Below the pieces are notes generated by a model. The model saw only the letters and a program-made list of their open reading frames with translations, had not been told where the DNA came from and made no database searches. A stretch of 64,000 nucleotides of DNA from Deinococcus indicus (GTDB lineage: Bacteria; Deinococcota; Deinococci; Deinococcales; Deinococcaceae), in the NCBI RefSeq assembly GCF_002198095.1, contig NZ_NHMK01000010.1, forward strand, positions 124,001 to 188,000. The letters are read 5' to 3'. Positions 16,575-27,972 of this stretch are shown here, piece by piece. The translations under genes and the position numbers were made by a program. Positions within the stretch are counted from its first letter, which is position 1. Each line of letters opens with the position of its first letter.

Positions 16575-16866
16575 GCGGCCGGGAGGATCGTCGGTGGCGG
16601 GCCAGTCGCGGAACAGGCCCGACCCGTTCCGCTTGGCGAGGTACATGCGGCCGCCAGCGGTACGCCGAGGCGCGCGGGCGTGGCGCGCACAGGGCCGCGT
16701 TCAGGACCATGATCAGGCAGGTGGCGCGCAGCAGACCGGCGCTGGTCATGGTCAGGTTCTGGGCGACGAGCACGACCGCCAACAGACCGACCCCCAGACT
16801 GACACCGGGGGCCTTCGGGTGAAGCGCAGGGGCAACACCACTTCAGCGGGTCACATCCGCTTCTCA
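16575..16866 (-). pseudogene. Remnant of a membrane GGDEF protein
   Basis: Minus-strand frames contain a hydrophobic stretch (LLAVVLVAQNLTMTSAGLL) and, in a shifted frame, MYLAKRNGSGLFRDWP just before a stop, which resembles the C-terminal end of GGDEF domains. No intact frame connects them and the catalytic part is missing. The remnant is bounded on both sides by repeats R3 and R4. Confidence 0.45.
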
Positions 16867-17000
16867 TACGGACTCCGATTGAATGGGCTGCAAAGCCCGT
16901 TCAATCCGAGCGGATGCGAGAAGGAGAGAAACGGGTTCCGGACGTGGAGCTGGCAATCCGGTGAAGTTCCGGATTGTCGGCGAAATAAACGGAATCCGTA
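16867..17000 (+). repeat. Dispersed MITE-like repeat copy R4
   Basis: A 134-bp copy with ends TACGGACTCCG and CGGAATCCGTA and a TCA duplication (16864-16866 and 17001-17003). The next 117 bp to the stop of the deaminase gene show nothing else recognisable. Confidence 0.8.
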
Positions 17001-17117
17001 TCATTCATGGGCGGGAGAGGCTGCCGGAGTCTTCATGCAGCGCCGGGTCGTTTCTCATCCGGCAGCCTGTACTGTTCCCAATCGCCCTTCGGCGGGGCTC
17101 TGCGGGTCCACCCGGAA

Positions 17118-18143
17118 TCAGCGGGTCTTCGTGACCTTGCTGAGCAGCGGCGGCTGGTCGGGGTTCAGGCCGCGGGCCAGCGACAGGTGCGCGGCGAACA
17201 GGTAGAACGCCAGGGCGCTGGGCACGGTGTCGGTCAGGCCGTGGCCGGTGCCGGGCGTGGTGAGGGTGCTGCCGCTGGCCGGCCCGATGGTGCGCAGGTC
17301 CGCGCCGTCGCCCTGCAGGGCGTCAAGGGCAGCGCGGGTGGCGGCGGCGGCCTGATCGGCGGGCGTGAACGCCAGGACCGGCAGGCCCTCGGCGAGCAGG
17401 CGTTTGGGGCCGTGGCTGAACTCGGCAGCGGAGTACGCCTCGGCGTGGATGCCGCTGGTTTCCTTGAGTTTCAGGGCGGCTTCCTGCGCCACGCCGTAGT
17501 GCAGGCCGCGCGTGAGGACGATCAGGTTCTCCGCGAAACGGTAACGGTCAGCCAGATCGCGGGCCTGCCCTTCGAGGGCCAGGGTGGCTTCCAGCGCGGC
17601 GGGCAGGGCGTCCAGGCCGCGCAGCAGGGCGTCGTCGCCGCTGAGGTCCGCGATGACGGACAGCAGCGCGGTCAGGCTGGCGAGGTAGCTCTTGGTGGCG
17701 GCCACGGCGCGTTCCTCACCGCCGCGCAGCGGCAGGACGAACTCGGCGGCGCGCGCCAGATCGCTGCCTTCCACGTTCACGAGCGCGACGGTCAGCGCGC
17801 CGCTCTCGCGGGCCGCGCGGACGTTCTCGACGACGTCGGGGCTGGCGCCGCTCTGGGACACGGCGATCACCAGCGCGCCGCGCAGGTCAAGCCGCGCGCC
17901 GTACAGCGTGTGAACGCTGGGCCCAAGGCTGGCGACCGGCAGGCCCAGCTGAGTTTCGAGGGCGTACTTGAGGACCGTGCAGGCGTGGTCGCTGCTGCCG
18001 CGCGCGATGGTGACGGCGTACGCGGGTTTCAGGGCGCGGATGGCGGCGGCCAGGGCGCGGCTGACATCGGCGTTTTCGGCGAGCTGGCGGCGGGTGACGT
18101 CCGGGGACTGCCGGGCTTCCTGCAACATCAGGGGATCGGTCAT
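17118..18143 (-). CDS. SIS-domain glucosamine-6-phosphate deaminase (NagB-II type)
   Basis: The 341-residue protein consists of two sugar isomerase (SIS) domains like the C-terminal half of GlmS, without the glutaminase half. Visible motifs are ARGSSDHA, SQSGASPDVVENV and LKLKETSGIHAEAYSAAEFSHGP. Stand-alone proteins of this kind next to nagA are NagB-II enzymes, which convert glucosamine-6-phosphate to fructose-6-phosphate and ammonia. It is the last gene of the nagE-HPr-EI-nagA operon and its ATG overlaps the nagA stop. No classical NagB was found in the window, which fits the assignment. Another amino-sugar-phosphate isomerase is the main alternative. Confidence 0.82.
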   Translation of the reverse strand: MTDPLMLQEARQSPDVTRRQLAENADVSRALAAAIRALKPAYAVTIARGSSDHACTVLKYALETQLGLPVASLGPSVHTLYGARLDLRGALVIAVSQSGASPDVVENVRAARESGALTVALVNVEGSDLARAAEFVLPLRGGEERAVAATKSYLASLTALLSVIADLSGDDALLRGLDALPAALEATLALEGQARDLADRYRFAENLIVLTRGLHYGVAQEAALKLKETSGIHAEAYSAAEFSHGPKRLLAEGLPVLAFTPADQAAAATRAALDALQGDGADLRTIGPASGSTLTTPGTGHGLTDTVPSALAFYLFAAHLSLARGLNPDQPPLLSKVTKTR

Positions 18144-19310
18144 GGGTTCTCCAGGGTGGGGGTTCCGGCGATGGGCCTTCCGGTGATGGGGCTGCCGGCG
18201 ACATGCACGGCCTGCACGGTCAGGTCCGGGTCGAGGGTGACGAGGTCGGCGCGCAGGCCGGGCCTCAGTTCGCCCCGGTCGTGCAGGCCGACCGAGCGGG
18301 CCGGGGTCAGGCTGGCCATGCGGCTCGCTTCCGGTAGCGGAATGCCGGCGGCGACGGCGCGGCGCAGGGCGGCGTCCATGGTCAGGACGCTGCCGGCGAG
18401 GGTGCCGTCCGGCAGGGTGGCCCTCCCGCCGCGCACCGTGACGGGCTGCCCGCCGAGTTCGCTGGGACCGTCGCCGAGTCCGGCGGCGCGCATGGCGTCC
18501 GTGATCAGGATCAAGCGTTCCGGCGCGGCGGCCCGCGCGAGGCGCACGGCCGTGTCGTGCAGGTGGATGCCGTCCAGAATGACTTCCAGCGTGGCGTGCG
18601 GGTCGGCCATCAGCGCGCCGGGCACGCCGGGGCTGCGGCCCTCGACGCCGCCCATGGCGTTGAACAGGTGCGTGGCGCAGGTCTGCGCGCCCGCCGCGCT
18701 CAGCAGGGCGAGCAGGCCGGTGACGGTGTCGGCGTCGGCGCGGGTGTGCCCGATGCCGACGCGCACGCCCGCGCGCGCAAAGGCCAGAGCCGCTTCCCGC
18801 GCGCCCGGCAGTTCCGGGGCGAGGGTCACGGCCCGCAGGGCGCCCGTCGCGATGACCTGCGCCACCAGCGGCTCGGCGGGGTCCAGCGCGCAGGGGGGTT
18901 GCGCGCCCAGCCGGTGCGGGCTGATGAACGGCCCTTCCAGATGGGCGCCCGCCACGTCCGCGCCGCCGGGCACGCCCGCGCGCATGACCTCCGCCACGCC
19001 ACGCAGGGCGTCCAGCACCGCCTCCCAGGGGCTGGTGATGGTGGTGGGCAGCAGCGTGGTCGTGCCGTGGCGGGCGTGCAGGCGGGCCAGGGTGCGCACG
19101 CCGTCCGGGCCGTCCATGGTGTCCCCACCGCCGCCACCGTGGACGTGGGTGTCCACGAAGCCGGGCAGGATCACCCGGTCACGCGGGGCCAGCGGGTCGG
19201 GTTCCACGGCGCGGATCAGGCCACCCTGGAGGGTCAGGCGGCCCGGCGCGAGGGTGCCCTGCGGGCCGGGCGTCAGCAGCAGGCCCCGCAGGACCGTCAC
19301 ACCCGCTCCG

Positions 19311-19318
<8 letters not shown>
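18140..19318 (-). CDS. nagA: N-acetylglucosamine-6-phosphate deacetylase
   Basis: The 392-residue amidohydrolase removes acetate from N-acetylglucosamine-6-phosphate in the cytoplasm. Visible motifs: metal-binding FVDTHVHGGGG, LEGPFISPHRLGA with its Glu ligand, GHTRA, ATHLFNAM (His ligand and substrate loop), DGIHLH, and ITDAMRAAG with the catalytic Asp. The length matches NagA. It overlaps EI upstream by eight bases and the deaminase downstream by four, so the operon is tightly coupled. It supplies the glucosamine-6-phosphate used by the next enzyme. Confidence 0.93.
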
Positions 19319-21096
<1,778 letters not shown>

Positions 21097-21104
<8 letters not shown>

Positions 21105-21366
21105 GGCGGGCGAGGCCCTGTTCTTCCAGGCGGGCGGCGATGGCGTCCACGGCGGCCTGCGCGTCGTCCCCGGTCGCGCGGACGCTGAAGCTGGCGCCGC
21201 TGGCGAGACCGACACCCATGACGGACATCATGCTCTTGAGGTTCACGGCCTTGTCGGCGGTGACGAGTTCGATAGCGCTGGCGAACGGCGCGGCCACCTG
21301 CACGAGCTGGGCGGCGGGGCGGGCGTGCAGGCCGTGTTCGGCGGTGACGATGAAGTTCTGTTCCAT
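21097..21366 (-). CDS. ptsH: PTS phosphocarrier protein HPr
   Basis: The 89-residue protein has the phospho-His motif EHGLHARPAAQLV and the regulatory serine region NLKSMMSVMGVG. AAGGAGAC lies just before the ATG. HPr carries phosphate from enzyme I to the EIIA domain of the transporter encoded upstream. Its last codons overlap the enzyme I start, so the two products are likely made in equal amounts. Confidence 0.95.
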
Positions 21367-21442
21367 GGTGGTGTCTCCTTGAAGGGTGAAGCGCGGGCGC
21401 TCATGGCCGCCCGCGCGGGCGTGGGGGGTCAGGCGCCAGGCG

Positions 21443-23575
<2,133 letters not shown>

Positions 23576-23761
23576 CAGACAGTGAACTCCTGGGAGAGGA
23601 TGGATGTTCGCGTTCAGGCAGGAGGGGGCCTGCGACCGGGACACGCACAACGTCCGCGGGGCGCGTGGGCTGCGCGAAAGGCAGTCACGGGTGCGGACGG
23701 GGCGGTGCGTTGGGGCCTCCACGGTCTGGCAGGCGGGGGAAGTCGGAACGCGGCTCGCCTC

Positions 23762-23790
23762 ACTCTAGAAGTGAAAATTATTCTTGTCAA
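23762..23790 (-). promoter_or_regulatory. nagE operon promoter
   Basis: On the minus strand TTGACA (23785-23790) and TAGAGT (23762-23767) are 17 bp apart, close to the sigma-70 consensus. The spacer and -35 box are covered by the palindromic operator at 23772-23789. Confidence 0.7.
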
Positions 23791-23816
23791 TTTGGGCAGG
23801 TGAAAATTAATTTTCA
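23772..23816. promoter_or_regulatory. Two RpiR-type operators upstream of nagE
   Basis: TGAAAATTATTCTTGTCA (23772-23789) sits between the -10 and -35 boxes of the nagE promoter. TGAAAATTAATTTTCA (23801-23816) is a perfect 16-bp palindrome just upstream. Both resemble the site over the regulator's own promoter at 23947-23964; the first matches its complement at 16 of 18 positions. The AT-rich palindromes stand out in this GC-rich region. Repression relieved by an amino-sugar phosphate is the likely logic. Confidence 0.75.
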
Positions 23817-23945
23817 GCTAACCCCGGCGCGAGCCACGCCACGCGTTGAATCGGAAATCGGCTTGCCCGCCGCACAGCGCGGCGCTTCCCTCTCCCACAA
23901 TCCGCAGAGGCGCCCATGAAACCCGGCTGTCAGGGTGGCGGCGCG

Positions 23946-23975
23946 TTGACAAGAATTCTTTTCAGGCGCTACCGT
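23946..23975 (+). promoter_or_regulatory. Regulator promoter with overlapping operator
   Basis: TTGACA (23946-23951) and TACCGT (23970-23975) with an 18-bp spacer form a promoter. TGACAAGAATTCTTTTCA (23947-23964), palindromic with one mismatched pair, covers the -35 box. This implies autoregulation by the downstream RpiR-family protein. Confidence 0.65.
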
Positions 23976-24035
23976 ACCCTCATCAGTTCACGCGCCCACA
24001 CCCGCCCCAGTCAGGTTCCGCAGGAGGACCGCCGC

Positions 24036-24887
24036 ATGACCACCGCCGTCACACCCGGCGCGGGCGGCGCCATCGGGCGCATCCGCCTGCACGCCGACTC
24101 GCTATCCCCCAGCCTGCGCCGCGTCGCGGACCACGTTGTCGCGCACGCCGACACCACCGTCCACCAGACCATCACCGAGGTCGCGGCCAGCGTCGGCGTC
24201 AGCGAGGCCACCATCACGCGGCTGTGCCACAAACTGAACTACGCCGGCTTCCACGCCTTCAAGATCGCGCTCGCCAGCGATCTCGGCGGCCGCCGTCCCC
24301 ACCCGGACGACGCCGGGGACGCCCCCAGCCAGATGCAGCGCCTGACGCAGCAGGCCGTGCGCAGCCTCGAGGGCACCGCCCGCATGCTCGACCCGCAGGT
24401 CACCGAGGACGTCGCCGACCGCCTCGCCCGCGCGCCCCGCGTGGACCTGACCGGGCAGGGCAACAGCAGCCTCACCGCGCAGTTCTTCGCGCACCGCCTG
24501 CTGCGCATCGGCGTGCCCGCCGCCACGTACCCCGACCCGCACCTCGCGGCCGTCAGCATCTCGACCCTGCCGCGCGGCAGCGTCGTCATCGGCCTGAGCG
24601 GCACCGGCAGCACCCTCGACACCATCGGGCACCTGAAACTCGCGCAGGAGTGCGGGCTGTACACGGTCGCCGTCACGCACCGCGCCGCCAGTCCCATCAC
24701 CCGGCACGCCAGCGCCGTGCTGTTCACCGCCAGCCAGGAAGACCCGCTGACCGACGGCGTGCTCGACACCCTGACCAGCCAGCTGCTGCTGCTCGAAGCC
24801 CTGTACGCCGCCCTGCTGACCCGCCGCCCCGAGGCGGACGCCATGCTGCGCGTCACCGCCAACAGCGTCGGCGAGAAGAAAGCCTGA
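24036..24887 (+). CDS. RpiR/MurR-family transcriptional regulator of the nag-PTS operon
   Basis: The ATG at 24036 follows AGGAGG (24023-24028), giving 283 residues; longer frames are not needed. The N-terminal RpiR helix-turn-helix reads SPSLRRVADHVVAHADTTVHQTITEVAASVGVSEATITRLCHKL in pieces, and the C-terminal SIS domain (LTGQGNSSLTAQFFAHRLL, VIGLSGTGSTLDTIGHL) would bind a phosphosugar. It is divergent from the PTS operon with three matching palindromes between them. It most likely represses the operon until an intermediate such as glucosamine-6-phosphate appears. The effector is inference. Confidence 0.9.
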   Translation: MTTAVTPGAGGAIGRIRLHADSLSPSLRRVADHVVAHADTTVHQTITEVAASVGVSEATITRLCHKLNYAGFHAFKIALASDLGGRRPHPDDAGDAPSQMQRLTQQAVRSLEGTARMLDPQVTEDVADRLARAPRVDLTGQGNSSLTAQFFAHRLLRIGVPAATYPDPHLAAVSISTLPRGSVVIGLSGTGSTLDTIGHLKLAQECGLYTVAVTHRAASPITRHASAVLFTASQEDPLTDGVLDTLTSQLLLLEALYAALLTRRPEADAMLRVTANSVGEKKA

Positions 24888-24925
24888 CCGGCACCCCGCC
24901 ACGCCCCGGCACGTGAACGCTGCCG

Positions 24926-27883
24926 TCAGGGCGCGGCGGTCTTCTGCCGCCAGCGCGCCTGCCAGTCCAGGAACTGTTCGGCGCTCAGGCCAGGCGCGTA
25001 CAGCCAGCCCTGCATCAGGTCGCAGCCGAGTTCCGCGAGTTGCGCGGCCTGTTCGGGCGTCTCGACGCCCTCGGCGACCACGTCGATGCCCATGGCGTGC
25101 GCCATCAGGACGCTGGCCCCGATGATCGCGCGGCTCTCGCGGCCCTCCTGGGAATCCTGACCGAGGTCGTTCACGAAGGAACGGTCGATCTTCAACTCGT
25201 CGACCGGCAGGGTCCGCACGCTGACCAGCGACGAGTACCCGGTGCCGAAATCGTCGATGCTGATGCGCACGCCGTCGTCCCGCAGCGCCTGGAGGGTCTG
25301 GCGGGTACGGGCCGGATTGTCGAGCAGGCCGGTTTCCGTGACTTCCAGCACCAGCCGGCGGGCGCTCAGGCCGCTGCCGGCCAGGGCCGCGCGGACCTGA
25401 TCGGCGAAGTCCGGGGCGTTCAGCTGAACGCTGGAGACGTTCACGCTCAGGCACACGCCGGTCCAGCGGGTGGCTTCCTGACACGCGACACGCAGCACCC
25501 AGTCCCCCAGCTGGCCCATCAGGCCGCCCATCTCGGCGACCGGAATGAACTGGTCCGGCGGCACGGCCCCCAGGACCGGGTGCGTCCAGCGCAGCAGCGC
25601 CTCGGCGCCGACGAGACTGCCCCGGCGCACGCCGATCTGCGGCTGGAACACCAGGTGGAAATCCCCGTCGCGCAGGCTCTCGCGCAGCGCGGTTTCCAGG
25701 GTCAGCGTCTGGCGGCCCGTGCGGGGAGACGCCTCGAACACCTGCGAGAACAGCTGGCGGCGTTTGGCGGAGTACATGGCGGCGTCGGCCTGCTGGTGCA
25801 GTTCGCTGGCGTCGCGCGCGGTGTCCGGGTAGACGCTCCAGCCCAGGGACGCCTGCATCAGGACCGCGCCGCTGCCGGTCTCGAACGGCTGATCGAACGC
25901 GGCGTTCAGCGCGGCCGTCACTTCCGGCAGGCGTGCGGCGGGAACGATCACCGCGAACTCGTCGCCGCCCATGCGGGCCAGGGCAGGTACGGCGTACGCC
26001 GCGCACACCTGTTCCAGACGGCCTGCCAGCTGCCGTAGCAGGCGGTCCCCGGCGACGTGCCCGTACCCGTCGTTCAGGAACTTGAAGCGGTCCAGGTCCA
26101 TCAGGCCAAACGCGAGCCGCTCGCCGCTTTGCTCGGCGTCGCCCAGCAGCCGGTCGAGCCGCTCACCGAGCGTCACGCGGTTCATCAGGCCGGTCAGGGC
26201 GTCCGTGAAGGCCAGGGTGGACAGCCGCCGCTGCTGCAGGTGCTGCTCGACCAGCATGGACGCGGCCGGCACGCGCCGCCGCAGCGCGTCGGTCAGGGGG
26301 GCCGCCCACTGGTGCGCCTGACTGTGCGCGGCGACCAGCACGCCCAGCAGCTGCCCGTCGCGGCCGTACAGCGGCAGTTGCGTGAGGGTCCGCACGCCCA
26401 TCCTCGGGGCGACGTCCCGCGCGGCTGGCAGCGGCGAATCGAAGTCCAGCAGGTCCGGGATGTCCATGCTCAGGCCGGTGCGGTCCGGGTCCATCTGGGC
26501 CCACACGTCCTCCAAGTGCTGGGAGGCGGTGCCGTTCACGGCCTGCCGGAAGGTGCGGTTGATCTCCCCGACCACCTGCAGCGCCCCGTCCGGTTCCGCC
26601 ACGACGAGCGCGACTTTCCAGCCGGGGTTCAGCGTCTCGATCCCGCCTAGCAGGGCGTCCAGGCTGTCCTGGAGCGGCGCTCCGCCCAGTGCGAGCCGGT
26701 TGGCGGCTGCGACGTGCGTCTGCACCTGCGTGGCGCGCTGCGCGTCGGTCACGTCCCGTAGGTTCACTGCCCAGTGCGTGCACTGCCCGTCCGGCGCGAG
26801 GATCGGACTGGCGTGCAGTTCCAGCCACTGGTGCGCGTCCGGCAGGTACAGCACCTCCCGCCGGGGTTCGCTGGGATGCAGCTGCCCGATCATGGCGGTG
26901 ATCGTCACGCGGTTCCCGCTTCCCAGCGGCCATTCGGGCAGTGGGCTGTCCGGAACGTCCTCCAGACCCTGCTGGCGCAGCAGTTCACGCAGGGCAGGAT
27001 TCCCATACACGACAGTCAGGTACGTCGGACCGGGCCGCGCGTCGAGCAGCAGCAGCGGGTCCACGGACGTGGCGACCATGGTTTCCAGCAGCGTCATGCG
27101 CTGATCCTGTTCGACGCTGGTCGTCACGTCCAGGCCGTGCCCGATCATCAGGTGCAGCGCCCCGTCCGCTCCGAACACCGGCCAGTACGCCCGCGTGTAC
27201 ACGCGCTGCTCGCCGCCGCCCCGCATGGTTTCCTGCCACTGCACGGCCCGGCGACCGGCGACCGCCTCGGCGAAGTGCTCAGCGCGGCGCTGCGCCAGTT
27301 CCGGCGGGTGAGCGCGCCACAGGCCGTACTCCGCGTTGGTCAGGCCCACCACGGCCGCCCGGATCCCCGGGTCGCGGATCGCGGCCGGATTGCAGTACAG
27401 GTAACGGCCCTGCGGGTCGAACAGCGCCACGTCGATCGGCAGGTGCTCCAGCAGTTCCCGGTGCAGGGACTCGCGGGTCAGCGTGGGCGCGGACGTCACG
27501 ATGACCGCCGTCGCCCGGTGCGGGGCGGGCAGCGGCAGGGCGCGCACCTGCACGCTCAGGGGATGACCGTCCCCGCGCAGCAGGTCCAGCGGCGCCGGGG
27601 CCGGCAGGAGCGGACCGCCGAGCAACGCGGACAGCTGGGCGTGGTGGGCCGGCGCGACAAGCGCAGCCGCCCGCTGCGCGGTCACCTCTGCCCCGGAACG
27701 GCCCAGCAGGGTCAGCAGGGCGGGCGTGACGCCCAGGATCTCGCCGTGGTCGGTGCCGACGACCAGCAGCGCAGCGGCACTGCGGCCCAGGATGGACGTC
27801 AGTCGCGCCAGCGTGGGCTGGCCCGGCGGACCGTCGATGGTCGGGGCTGCGCCCGGTTGTCCTGACTGACCTCCATCCTGCAT
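24926..27883 (-). CDS. PAS-GAF-GGDEF-EAL c-di-GMP enzyme
   Basis: The 985-residue protein has PAS-like domains in the first 390 residues (LLEHLPIDVALFDPQGRYLY marks one), a GAF domain (about 395-560), GGDEF intact near residue 639 (LARMGGDEFAV) and an EAL domain (GAEALLRWTHP near 760, DDFGTGYSSL, AEGVETPEQA). No RxxD inhibitory site precedes GGDEF. No transmembrane segment was noticed, so it senses a cytoplasmic cue. It is head-to-head with a same-architecture paralogue at 27973, about 90 bp apart. A GATACT box five nt before the ATG may give a leaderless mRNA. Confidence 0.92.
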   Translation of the reverse strand: MQDGGQSGQPGAAPTIDGPPGQPTLARLTSILGRSAAALLVVGTDHGEILGVTPALLTLLGRSGAEVTAQRAAALVAPAHHAQLSALLGGPLLPAPAPLDLLRGDGHPLSVQVRALPLPAPHRATAVIVTSAPTLTRESLHRELLEHLPIDVALFDPQGRYLYCNPAAIRDPGIRAAVVGLTNAEYGLWRAHPPELAQRRAEHFAEAVAGRRAVQWQETMRGGGEQRVYTRAYWPVFGADGALHLMIGHGLDVTTSVEQDQRMTLLETMVATSVDPLLLLDARPGPTYLTVVYGNPALRELLRQQGLEDVPDSPLPEWPLGSGNRVTITAMIGQLHPSEPRREVLYLPDAHQWLELHASPILAPDGQCTHWAVNLRDVTDAQRATQVQTHVAAANRLALGGAPLQDSLDALLGGIETLNPGWKVALVVAEPDGALQVVGEINRTFRQAVNGTASQHLEDVWAQMDPDRTGLSMDIPDLLDFDSPLPAARDVAPRMGVRTLTQLPLYGRDGQLLGVLVAAHSQAHQWAAPLTDALRRRVPAASMLVEQHLQQRRLSTLAFTDALTGLMNRVTLGERLDRLLGDAEQSGERLAFGLMDLDRFKFLNDGYGHVAGDRLLRQLAGRLEQVCAAYAVPALARMGGDEFAVIVPAARLPEVTAALNAAFDQPFETGSGAVLMQASLGWSVYPDTARDASELHQQADAAMYSAKRRQLFSQVFEASPRTGRQTLTLETALRESLRDGDFHLVFQPQIGVRRGSLVGAEALLRWTHPVLGAVPPDQFIPVAEMGGLMGQLGDWVLRVACQEATRWTGVCLSVNVSSVQLNAPDFADQVRAALAGSGLSARRLVLEVTETGLLDNPARTRQTLQALRDDGVRISIDDFGTGYSSLVSVRTLPVDELKIDRSFVNDLGQDSQEGRESRAIIGASVLMAHAMGIDVVAEGVETPEQAAQLAELGCDLMQGWLYAPGLSAEQFLDWQARWRQKTAAP

Positions 27884-27961
27884 GACTCAGTATCCACGAC
27901 CGAGCCTGACGGATGGGTCACACCAGCCCGGTTAAGACCGGCGTGACGGACTGCCGGGTCA

Positions 27962-27967
27962 TAATAT
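27962..27967 (+). promoter_or_regulatory. -10 box of leaderless promoter
   Basis: TAATAT ends five nt before the ATG at 27973, too close for a ribosome binding site, so the transcript is probably leaderless. Confidence 0.6.
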
Positions 27968-27972
27968 GAGGG

